A DNA stretch of 64,000 nucleotides, from contig NC_133223.1 in NCBI RefSeq assembly GCF_040436345.1, forward strand, positions 12,159,113 to 12,223,112, in the 5' to 3' direction. Positions 36,111-47,063 of this stretch are shown piece after piece. The number at the start of each line of letters is the position of its first letter. Within the stretch, counting starts at the first letter, position 1. The notes beneath the pieces were generated by a model that saw only the letters and a list, made by a program, of their open reading frames with translations, searched no databases and was not told the DNA's origin. This DNA comes from Pagrus major. Taxonomy: Eukaryota; Chordata; Actinopteri; Spariformes; Sparidae. A program made the translations under genes and the position numbers.

Positions 36111-38685
36111 TCAAGCGAGCTTCAGCACGTCCTTCACCATCGCTCCGATTCCGTCAAATATCTCGTGTATCGGAGCGTTGCACATGAAGGCCGAGGTGGT
36201 GACCAGCTTGTTCTTCTCGTCCACGTGGCTCTCGCTGACGCTCTTACTCACGTGCTTGCAGCCCAACTGGTTGATGGCGTCTGCAGTGCCAGTAGTATCG
36301 GGGTACCTGAGAGGAAAAGAAAGAGGCACCACATAATGATTCGCTGCTTGAAGAGACTCAGAGGTTTATTTCTCACGTACACAAACAGTAGAGAGCAGTG
36401 ACATTAGTAATTCACTGTAAATTAAAGATGATAAACCATAGATATGTTAAAATCACAATTTTAAGTCTAACCATACAATAAAATGATTTTATTCCGAATG
36501 TGTTGGCTCTTCTCATTCTGTTGACACGTAAACGATAATTAAAGTTTGTTACAAAATTTCAGGCTACGAAAATAAAGATCCAGCAGTTTAGACAAATAAC
36601 TTTATTTGGAAATAAAACAGAAAGTAAGTACAACTAATCTCTCATTACACAGGAAAACTATAATAAGCTCTGTAGGACTTCTTGGCCTTGTTGTCATCTT
36701 AACAATTAACTTGGTGTGAACACTTCAGTCCGAGATACGGGTTTGCACTATGCTAGGAGTGGCTAATGTAGCCTGGAGCCCTCAGCCTCAAGCACAGACG
36801 AGGTGCAGGCTACATAGAACTTTTTCATTTTCAAACTTGTTGTCAAACTCGGACTCAAATGACATTACTTCATACTTCACCAGATTTTGTTCAGCTCCAA
36901 AAGGCTTTATACAACTGCTTTTACAAATGCAAAGTACTCCCCAAGACCTGCAAACTCATATCTGTAGTGCTCAATTAGACTCACTTGTCATCCTTCTCGA
37001 CACCGACAGTGACCTCACAGCCGGGAAACACCTTGGCAGCCAGAACAGGTGAGATGCAGCAGAGGCCGATGGGTTTACCCTCAGTGTGGAACGCCTGCAG
37101 GGCGGCCTTGACCTCGTCATTAACAGAGCAGTCCTTCCCCTGCACTGCCCAGGTACAGAGGTTCTTCGCTGCCCCAAAACCGCCTACAAGACGTGGGAGA
37201 AATAAGATGAATTTATTCAATGATCACATGGACAAAAGTGTAAGTTTAGTAATGAAGTTTAAGTTGTTCAAGCATTCCTAGGTGGATTAAGGGGCAAATA
37301 ATTTTGGTCAGGAAAATCAATGGTTAAATGGCTATGGTGTTGTTGAGTCCAAACCTGGGAATATAACAGCATCGTGGTCTTTGACACTGAGTTCAGACAG
37401 ATCCTGAATGTTTCCACGGGCCAGTCGAGCACTTTCCACCAGCACGTTTCTCTTCTCCTCAGACGGTTCTCCTTTCAGGTGGTTCACCACGTGCATCTGG
37501 TCAATGTTGGGGGCAAACATGTTTACCTGCAGACGATAAAGAAGAAGGTGAGGACTCAGTTCATGATACACAAAAACAAAAACACCATACACCCATTAGG
37601 ACAGCAACTAATGATACGTTTGAACATCTTTTGTTGATAAAATGGCCATCATAACATGACTTTACAAACTGGACAAAGTTGCCTGGTTTCTTATTGGACA
37701 GCTGTAACCAGAGAATGTTTAAATACATTTACTTCAAAAATAATCACCAACATTCTTTTCAATTACTTAACAACATTGATTAACTGATAAATCACCTTAT
37801 TGTTTAGGCAGAAGACTCAAGAGCTCTGCTTAATGCACACATATCCATACGTTATATGCTTCATTTTACACATCACAGATATAGAAAACAGCTGTGACAC
37901 ACAGGCATCGCAGAGCTATGACGGGATAGAATATCTTTTATGGTAATCCTTGCAATAAGTCTCAGTTAGTCCATTCAAATGTGGTTATATTGCAAAGTTG
38001 CAGTCTTTTCAGTATAAACTCCACCTTTGGTTTTGCTGGAAAGTTTCCTTGCTCAGCTGCAGCAGAGGGATGGTAACACTTCATAATGAAACCCCACTAA
38101 ATACCTACTGGGTTTGTCTAACTCAGACTGCTGAAGCTGCTTACCTTAAGATAAATTTAAGATATTCCCTCAAAATGTACATACAGTGTGGGCAGGTGGA
38201 TACTGTTGTAAACTCATCCTTTAAAGGCCTTACAGCCGTGCACAATGTGTGTAACTTCACTGATCAGACTCAGAGTCAAACAATGTGGAAGTCAGTTCTC
38301 AAGTTCCCCAAAAAATGAATTTATATTTACTTATACTATATTTGCATCCTACAGTTTTATTGTATCAGACCACATTAAGAGCTAACTTCCTGATCATGAG
38401 GTTGTGGGGTGTATCTCTCTCTCACACACAACTACAAACACACACACACTATACGCAGCACTTGTAGACCTAAGCTGTGTGTGGACTTACACTCGCACCT
38501 CCTCTGCTCAGGTGGACCAGAACAGCGGAGGCCTCGTGGATCTCACTGCCGTCATACACTCCGCAGCCCGCCAACACCACAGCCACGCGCTTCCCCATCT
38601 GTGTGGAGTAGTAACTGAGCCTGACTGCCTGAGCTGTCCTGGATGTCAGCAGTGTACGTCCGCTGTGGTGCAGCAGGGTGAGCAT
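36111..38685 (-). CDS. gatd3: Glutamine amidotransferase-like class 1 domain protein 3 (ES1 protein), mitochondrial
   Basis: Four exons (minus strand, in order): 38491..38685, 37355..37526, 36985..37183 and 36111..36306, encoding 253 residues. All junctions are GT-AG and in phase. Residues 1 to about 30 ([20 protein letters not shown]...) are basic and Ser/Thr-rich without acids, a typical mitochondrial presequence. The remainder is a DJ-1/PfpI-type fold close to bacterial Elb[51 protein letters not shown], and the nucleophile-elbow-like [13 protein letters not shown]. The biochemical role of ES1/GATD3 is not settled; related DJ-1 proteins are linked to glycation repair. The gene is divergent from cln5 (713 bp between start codons) and convergent with acod1. 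In human it is on chromosome 21, so its position here differs from mammals. Confidence 0.93.
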
Positions 38686-38764
38686 GGCGGACTGTCAGCG
38701 GAGAGGACGGCGTCTTCTTCTTCTGCGTTCACGGCGCTTTGATTCAGGCTCGTCGGTGCTTCAG

Positions 38765-38774
38765 CGCCATCTTG
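38765..38774 (-). promoter_or_regulatory. gatd3: YY1-type site near gatd3 start
   Basis: Minus-strand CAAGATGGCG, about 80 bp upstream of the gatd3 ATG. It is a common core-promoter element of TATA-less housekeeping and mitochondrial genes and often overlaps the transcription start. Confidence 0.5.
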
Positions 38775-39265
38775 TGTGTGAACCTGAGCACTGCAGCGAG
38801 GCCTGCTGATGTTTCTGACATTAGATATTAAGTAAGATATAAGTAGTAATAACTAGTTTAAATTATTTCAATTTCAGTTACAGATGATACTCTTCAATCT
38901 GTTAAATTAGTTATCCATCTATTTAGCCAATTTTTTATTTAAAATAAAAAATAAGTCCTTATTATGTATTATTATATAATTATATACTTATTATTATGTA
39001 CTGTACATGTGACAAAATCATATAGATAGTCAGCCAAGTAAATACACTAAGTAAATTATTAAAATAATTTAATATTTATAATCATTAGTATACAAAACAT
39101 AAGATAGTAAAAACAAATTTTTTTTCAGTTGAAAAATGAAAATCAATCTGATTTGAAATCTGATTTATTCGTTCATTAACCATCATGTACGTATTTTTTT
39201 ATTGACTTATTTACTTATATTTATTTCCTCATAAGGCTCGATGTCTTTCACATGAATAACTCCCC

Positions 39266-39273
39266 TCATGTGA
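39266..39273 (+). promoter_or_regulatory. cln5: M-box (TCATGTGA) upstream of cln5
   Basis: TCATGTGA is the exact MITF/TFE M-box core, 125 bp before the cln5 ATG and 20 bp from a second E-box of the same factor class. Confidence 0.5.
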
Positions 39274-39292
39274 TTTCGTCTCATCAACAAAA

Positions 39293-39302
39293 GCACGTGA
39301 CC
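39293..39302 (+). promoter_or_regulatory. cln5: CLEAR-like element (TFEB/TFE3) upstream of cln5
   Basis: GCACGTGACC matches the lysosomal CLEAR consensus GTCACGTGAC at 8 of 10 positions with the CACGTGAC core intact. It lies 96 bp upstream of the cln5 ATG, where such sites sit in lysosomal gene promoters. Function is inferred. Confidence 0.6.
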
Positions 39303-39397
39303 AGCAATGAGGAAGTCAGCGCAGAGAGGAAGGATCATGGGCGGAGGACTGTCTCTGTAACGTCTGCTGCTCTGTCGTCTGTGTCCGAGGCTTCAGC

Positions 39398-42300
39398 ATG
39401 ACTCACATGGAGGCTGCTCTGTGTTTAAGCCTGCTCCTGTTTCTTCATGTCGTGGCTCAGTTCAGGAGTTATGGACAGCAGCAGTGGCCCGTCCCCTACA
39501 GGTATGAAGACAGACAGTAAACAAACTTCTCCATGCTGAGTCTGCTCTGTAACTTGAAGTCATGTGAGAGACTCCTGCCCTAACTTCAGACTGACTGAGT
39601 CTTAAAACGTTATTGTTTTCTCATGTTTTATTATCGTTCTTTGTTTTCCTCCAAATCAGCCAGTGTTACGGATGCTTCAACTTCCCTGAACTGTTAATCA
39701 GACAGTGAATGTCAGACACAATCTGTGTACTGTCCCTTTAATTAACAGATCTTTAGCTGATCTGAGCACAGTTTACTAAGTTATGGCCGGTGCGTTCACA
39801 TGACTCCTGGAACTTTGGAAATCTACTTTTCTTGTTATCTAGTTTTGAATTTCATAGAAGTGTTTTGTACAACACCAGTGAAGAATTAAGAGCACAACTG
39901 TAGGCATTGATCATGACTTTTGATGAAATGACAGTCATGATTGATTGACACAAGGCAGACACGTCACATGACACAACCATAGACATTTCCCGATCTACAC
40001 AATAAATAAAGAAAAAGAGACATAATCTTCTGTTGTGGGTGTGTGGGATTCGTCTTTCGTCTTCTATTAGTCTTATCTGTAAAAAACAATATGCTGGGAC
40101 TGATTAAACCTGAACTAACATGGACAAATTCTTGCCATTTGTCAGATTTACAAACCCTTTTACCTGTTTCTTTTTATTTTAAGACCTCATTGGACATGGT
40201 CTAGATTGTCAGTGCACTAAAGCTGGGCAAATCTGAACTGAACAGGACCCCTGTGACTTAATGCTGACTAACCATGTAACAAAAAAGTGGGTGTAGTGGT
40301 ATAAACTCTCCCCGGTGCTGTCTGCATCCCTTATGTCATCCACAGGCGGTTTGATCGTCGCCCTGACGTGGACTCTTACTGTGAAGCTCTCTTCCCGTTC
40401 TGTCCCACTGGAGACCGAGACGGACGGATTCCCTACATGAGAGACAGCGACGTCATCTCAGTTTATCGACTGCAAACGCCTGTGTGGGAATTCAAGTATG
40501 GAGATTTGTTGGGGAAATTTGTAAGTACATTTATCTCCTTATTGTGAATTAGGGCTGCAACAAGTGATTATTTTCACAATTGATTGATTAAATGTTTAGT
40601 CTATAAAATGTTAAACAATTGTGAAAAATGCTGATTACAATTTCCCAGAGCCCAAAGTGACGTCTTCAAACAGCCCACAACCCCCAAATTATTTACTGTC
40701 ATAAATGAACTACATAAATGAAATAAAAAACAGCAAATCCTCACATTTAAGAAGCTGGAACCAGCACGTTTGACATTTTTCCTTAAATAACGATGGAGAG
40801 ATTAATCAATTATCAAAATACTTGCCTATGAATTTACTCTCTACTGGTAAAAATAAAATGGTAATTCTGTTGTTAGATACATAATCTTTGTGTTGACTGA
40901 TAAAGTCTGAATTATATTGGCTTTGCGTATATTGTACTTCAGGATAAAATTACAAAAAATGTTTAACATTTTTGTACTTTTTTGGCTGTTTTGATGAAAT
41001 ACATTGTTGAATGGGTTTTAAAAAATCATAATTGAGTATTTCATCCTGTGGTCACTATAGTTTTTGTCACTTAAAAAAAAAAGATAAAATCTTCAGAACT
41101 AAATGTGCTCTCCAAGGAGTAAAACAGCCATCATTAGCGCAAAGAGTCTTTGTGTTAATAATTCTGAGATTAAGATGACTATACTACTATGCTGCTGCAG
41201 GTGGTTGAACAGGTTATATCTGACAAAGATGTGTAATTAAATATAGTAAGGCTGTTAATATGGAAGTGCAACTTACGACTGTATTCATAGAGTCACAGCT
41301 GTACACCCCTCTGCATGTCCACACACTGAGGCTGCGGTTACAGTATTTCTTAGATTAAATCACCTGGTCCTGGTGGCCCCCTGCCCTGCAGGTTTTGGAC
41401 CCTTCTCGTCTAAATTTGGCATACATCTTTCCATGTAAACACAGCTTGAGAGTAAATATTATGTCTGTGTTTGATTCACAGCATATCATGCATGATGCCG
41501 TTGGGTTCAGCAGTTCAGAGACGGGCGCCAACTTCACCATGGAGTGGTATGAGCTGTTTCAGCTGGGTAACTGCACCTTCCCTCACCTCAGACCTGAGGA
41601 GAACGCACCGTTCTGGTGCAACCAGGGGGCTGCCTGCTTCTTTGAAGGCATCGATGACTTACACTGGTCACAAAATGGCACCTTGGAGAAACTGGGAGAG
41701 ATCACAGGTAAGGCTTTACAGGTACAGTTTTGTATTTTTACTCATAGAGGTCAACAGAAAGTATAAATACAGTATGAGTGGATTTGTTTCAGAGCTTATG
41801 CTCTGTCATCTTGGCTTGTGATATTACAGATGGGAAGCGTTTCCTGTGTAGCTTCAGTCTGTTATAGTTTTGCTGTACATCCCATTGTTGTCCTTAAACT
41901 AATAAAAACACTTCAATGAGCGACACTTCACTATTTTTATCGCGTCTTTGTCTCCACACAGCAGTATTGTGACTTCTTTAATCTCAGCCAGAAAAAACAT
42001 TTTCACCCTCCCTTTGTTGGATTTCCTCGGATCGACACTTGCCAGTTCTGGTACATAATTGTTTTTCTTTCCTTCTCCAGGGAACCAATTTAATGACATG
42101 GCCCAGTGGGTCCAGGACGACAACGAGACAGGGATCTACTACGAGACATGGACAGTTCGCTCTGACCCCAGCCCTAACGCCACAGTGTGGTTCGAGTCTT
42201 ACGACTGCTCCCAGTTTGTCCACCGCACATACAGGAAACTGACTGAGCTCGGAGCCAAACTGTCCAGCAGAACTCAAACAAACTACACCAAGATCTACCT

Positions 42301-42568
42301 GTTCAGCGGGGAACCCACCTACCTGGGCAACGACAGCGCCATATTTGGACAGCCTGCCCTGAAGAATCTGGCAACGGACATCCGGAAATTTTACCACCCG
42401 TTCAGACCGCACCAGTCATTTAAAGACTTTGCCTTCAGTCTGTTGGAGGCGTACAAGAAGGTGGTGTTGGACAAGAGCTTCTACCTCTACTACAACTTTG
42501 AGTACTGGCATCTGCCGATGAAGCCTCCGTACGTGCAGATTACATATGAAGAGGTGCCTTTGCCCTAA
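39398..42568 (+). CDS. cln5: CLN5, lysosomal bis(monoacylglycero)phosphate synthase
   Basis: Four exons: 39398..39501, 40346..40520, 41482..41707 and 42081..42568, encoding 330 residues. CLN5 is a soluble lysosomal glycoprotein mutated in Batten disease. It has been reported as the lysosomal BMP synthase and also as an S-depalmitoylase. Residues about 4-21 ([18 protein letters not shown]) form a signal peptide; Met4 is an alternative start. The mature protein has [66 protein letters not shown] and a C-terminal [10 protein letters not shown]...ITYEEVPLP. The NlpC/P60-like catalytic pair is preserved: His97 (HIMHDAVGF) and Cys211 (ESYDCSQF), 114 residues apart exactly as human His166 and Cys280. 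I count seven N-glycosylation sequons. The gene is divergent from gatd3 and convergent with fbxl3. Confidence 0.97.
40549..40850 (+). mobile_element. hAT-type MITE, right end eroded, in cln5 intron 2
   Basis: Begins TAGGGCTGCAACAAGTGATT, the recognisable terminus of an abundant teleost hAT MITE. Typical internal blocks follow: GTCTATAAAATGTTA, CCCAAAGTGACGTC, AAGAAGCTGGAACCAG and GATTAATCAATTATCAAAAT. The inverted right terminus is missing or too diverged to see. Confidence 0.75.
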
Positions 42569-44017
42569 AATCAAACTTTAATTACAGTGTTTTCATCAAG
42601 GCCTGCAAATTTTCATTAATAATTAATCTGTTTTGTTTTGTTTTGTTGTTTTTCTTTATGATTAAAGGATTGTCCAAAAGCCAGACATGAACATAAATAA
42701 AAATATAATAATAATAATAATAAAAAAAAAGTCAGGGTGTGAATTTCATTCTATACACTGAGAAAACACTCATCACAAGGTCCATTTAGTACCGATTCTG
42801 GGGCTTTCAACCACATCACATACACTTAAAGGTGCCCTGTGTGGTCTTCTTGTAAACAAAGTTCTGTTTACATGTAGTGTTTCTCACCTAAATGCAATGT
42901 GATCATCCTCGAGGCATGTCAAACATGTTTAATGCATTCCCTTCCTTATAAAACATTTGTGATGCTATTTTTCAAAATATTTTCAGCTGTGCATCGTTTA
43001 CATGTTTTTTTAGCTTGCAGTCTTCTTCCCGGCCTTTGTTGGTGAATTCCTGCATTTGAACCTTTTATTACAAAATGGACAAGAAGTCATCAGGGTGCTC
43101 TCTGCTCTTTTTGTTGATCATTCTTTCCAGGGATGTGATCTGAGTCTATATCCATCAAATAGCCCGTGGCTATAGCCTATAGATAGTTAGGCCAATATTT
43201 GGCCCATCCCACATTGAAAGGGGTGAATGGATGAATTAGTCATAAGTAAAATGATTAAATAGATGTAAGTTGTCTTACCTACACGCACGATTATTGTAAA
43301 ACTCACGAGCAGCTCACATCTGCAGCTGTTTGTCTCTGTTCAGTGGTCTACTGAGGGCCATTTTCAAGCTCCGGTTTTCTACAGTAATCCAGTGATCCAA
43401 TAGTTTTTCAACAAGATCAGTTTTCCAGAAACGCTTTCCAGCAATTTAATTCTCCAAGAGTTAGCTTTCCAGAGTTTTGGGTTTTCAACAGGTCAACTCT
43501 TCGTCCAAGTCCAAGTGGAAAGTGAGATATCAGAATGTCTGCAGCCCTCAAATGACCTCTGCTGAGTCATCATTCTGTCTCCATGACATTTACTTATACA
43601 CATGCTGCATGTTAGTGAGCAAGTCACAGAAAATATTCAGTTTTACTCATACTTGTGAAATATATTTTCATTTTGTTTATACTTGTATGTTTTTTTTTCT
43701 TTCAGCGATTTGTTTCCAACTGTTTGTTTTTCCGTTTGTTACAGTTGAGCTGCTGTGTAGCAACATGGAAACCATTAGGCTAGTTTCTGTTTTCTTACAC
43801 TCTGAGTCATAATTACACTGACTCAGCAATACTCATTCCAAAACAGACCTGTCTGTGACATTAAAAACACAATTGAGAGAGACACAGAGAGTGCGGCGAG
43901 AGATTAAATACACTAACAAAAGATATCAGTTGACCAACTTCGTTCCACTCATTCCATCTCAGAAAAAGAGTTGTAGATTTGCAGAAATGAAAGATGCAAA
44001 GAGTACATTCACAAGTT
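42569..44017. other. cln5 3' UTR and intergenic gap to fbxl3
   Basis: cln5 3' sequence runs to the poly(A) signal at 42,696-42,701, which is followed by an (AAT)n run. Beyond that I see no gene or RNA feature. Short frames are unsupported. Confidence 0.55.
42696..42701 (+). terminator. cln5: cln5 poly(A) signal
   Basis: AATAAA 128 bp past the cln5 stop, directly followed by an (AAT)n/A-rich tract. ATTAAA at 42,661-42,666 is an alternative. Confidence 0.6.
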
Positions 44018-47000
44018 TTTATTACCGGTATAAGATCACAAGTCTAAAACAATAATCTTAATTTCAAGACAGGTGACCAGTAAAGCAAAGTAGACAAAGC
44101 ATTTGCCATACAGAAGCAAAACTAAAGGACAGTATTGTCACCACCAGTTAACTCCTAATAAAACTCACTGGAGGACTCTCTGAACAAATGAGGTTAAAAC
44201 AGCTGCATTTCAGTGAAACACCTTGAACTCATCCAGCTGAATTTTCCAATAAAGACAACAGGAAAATGATTCAAACCAGTATTGAGACACAACCTTCACT
44301 TTAGAGCTGCGGCCACTGCAACCGTTTAATGCACTGCACAAATCATGAAAAATAATCAGGAGATATGTTACTGTACCACTGAGATGCTAATGTACATGAG
44401 CACAGACTATCAGCACAGGACTGTACCTCAGTGATAAGAGACCGAGACCATCGGTAGACCATGTTAGTTCAGTCCAATCAGAAGAAGAGTTTGCACTTCC
44501 TGCAGTAAGTGTGACAGTTTAAGTCTACATGAAATGTCTCAATACAACATGAATAAAAGGAATCAGGTCTGAGTTATCTACAGATCCTGTTGGCATGCAA
44601 GGTTGTCCAAAAGTTTTTCCACCACCGATAACTTGTGGAAATACATATTTTGTCAATTTATGTCTTAAACACAGATATATAGCTTTTAATGACTTACGTC
44701 AAAAGATTTGATCATGATTTTGCTAACAATTAGTCATTATGTAGCACACCTTTAAAACATTTCTGCATATTTTTACAATCTATCTTATTCTAGCTTTTTA
44801 AAATTGATCCCAGTTATGTCTTCTGATGTTAAATCAACTTTCATATTAGATTTTTTTTTATTATTATATAAAGCTGGTCAGTAAGATTTAGGCTTTTTGT
44901 TAAAATCTCTCCTTTGCATTGATTAATGATTGCAGAAGTGGACTGAAAACTTTTGGACCCCCTGCACGCAACAAACCCATAGTGACCGAGGTGGAAGCGT
45001 CCTTATCTTGCTGCTGGTCTGCTTGCTGGTTATAGTGATTGCTTCTTTTGCATAACTGAAACACACAAATTCATTACAAAAGCAGTATCCATATCAATAA
45101 ATTACACAGCTCATCTTCTTTAGTAACTACAGTATGAAAAAGATCCATCTAGTAAAGGATAACTCGCACTCTGGTTTTATAAAAGACACGAGCCGTCGGT
45201 TAAGGAAACTTCAAACCCTGACAGAGGGCGAAATAAAGAAATAAGTACATTTCTATTCGTAATAATCAAACACACAGCGTTTTATATACAGATGCATTTG
45301 ACTTCCTTCTTAAAGGAAAAAAGTTTGTTTCACTCGTCTGACTTGCCAAATCTCTCACGGCTGACATGAATGGATGTGTTGAACAGGAGGGCGAGCGGTT
45401 TCTGCAAAGATGTGTTTGTAATGACAAGATGAATATTGCTTCCTTTCCTGTTTATGTACGATGTGGTGACACAATACAGAGGAAACGTGGGCTAATAGGA
45501 GGGCAGATATTCACGATGGGTTTAGAGCTTGAACAGGCAAATAGCAGAAGATACAAATGAAACCTATTTAGGAAATATAATTTATTGCACCTGAGACACA
45601 AAGTGTTCCCGACGTGCATTGTAAGCTAACAGCTGCAGAGACTAGTCTATAGATTTATTATTAAGCATTCTGATCACGAAGGTTGGATACTTTCCAATAT
45701 CCTCCTCCAAATTCAGATATTTCTGTGCACTATCTATATTTACAGTTATTTCTCTTTTTGTAATCAGTAATTATAGCTTTATTACTTCAATATGCTGTCC
45801 TCGGTATCTGATTCAACAGAGCCTCAGTACAGTGTAAATAATCGGCATTAGAATCTCGGTCCAACTGAAAAAAGTATTATAGTATTATAAAGATTGTTTC
45901 GTTGCTTTCATGAGGGCAGAAGAACTTAGTTCGTCCTGACTGTCATTTGGTTTTCATTTAAGGTGCTAATGAGATCTGTGACTGTACACAAACCTTATTT
46001 ATACAAAAGACTGAGAAATTGTCAAGCCAATTGATGCGTGATGCAGGAAAGAAAAATATCCGCATGACTTGGAGAAAATACAAATCAATGACGTTAATCA
46101 ACACTGTACAAGTTCACATCACAAAGATAGAGACCTATATACACATTTATGGTTCTCTCCTGGCGAACTTCAAACATTTCCCACAATCACGATTTTATGT
46201 TTTTCGATGCTTGATTGAGGTCTGGCGAGGAGGAAAAGCAACATGACGTCAACTCTACTGCTGCTCTTTGTGTTTAAATTAGTTTAAAATTAGGTGGAGG
46301 ACCCAGCCACTCTCCTGCAAAATTTAAGTGAATCCCCCCACCCCCCTCCCCTTGACAATACCTGACAAAACATCTTCTGTCACATACTATATACAAATAA
46401 CATTGCAGCGGTTCGGAAACTTCCAATGTTGTATTTTGTTAGAGTGCAGAGCTGCTATCTCAAACTGGATTTAAGTAGGCCAAGTGGTAGTGTAACAACA
46501 TGCAATTGTGCATCTAATCGTCCCAAATTACTCCACCATGTTAAAAAGCATTAAAACACACACTCACATCTGCATACGTGTATACACACAAACATACACA
46601 CCCACAATCGCACACACACCTCTCATCATAATATAGATTATCATTACCAGGCTACAATGTCCATATAACTCTATAAGCAATTATAAAAACATCACTTTTC
46701 AGTCAAATATTTCCACCTGCGCTGGTCTGTGAGGGGATTGTTAAATATGTGAAGAAGCTGGCCTGGCGAGTTCTGTCTCCGGATTAGGCAAAGCAGGAAT
46801 CCACAGTCCAGTTTGAAGAGAACAGGCAGAGATTTCTGCGGTGTTTGCATGACATGTTAACATTGTGTCGCACTCAGGTGCCACATTACATCCCGGCTCT
46901 GCCCTGCACGCAGGAGTTCAGCAAGTTTATGCCCCCCATGTTGGCACCACACATTCCACTACAGCTGAGCATTTAAAGGCTTTTCAAAGCAAACATGGTG

Positions 47001-47063
47001 GCCATGAAAGTTCCACGCCTCAAACTTGACAGACTGAACTCCATGTGCCCCTTTGGCTTCACT
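44018..47063 (-). other. fbxl3: Probable fbxl3 3' UTR (extent uncertain)
   Basis: About 3 kb of AT-rich sequence after the fbxl3 stop without another gene. Minus-strand AATAAA signals occur at 45,581-45,586, 45,652-45,657 and 44,018-44,023, so UTRs of about 1.5 to 3 kb are possible. Mammalian FBXL3 also has a long 3' UTR. I cannot decide which signal is used. Confidence 0.4.

Larger units (their letters stand above)
38686..39397. promoter_or_regulatory. Shared 5' region of divergent gatd3 and cln5
   Basis: The two start codons are 713 bp apart on opposite strands. The gatd3 side is GC-richer and carries CGCCATCTTG (38,765-38,774), the reverse complement of the YY1-type CAAGATGGCG motif. The middle (38,820-39,240) is extremely AT-rich. 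The cln5 side carries two MiT/TFE-type sites (39,266-39,273 and 39,293-39,302). No TATA box is apparent for either gene. Confidence 0.6.

Noticed and set aside
41984-42412. Minus-strand 142-codon frame
   Set aside because: Antisense shadow of cln5 exon 4.
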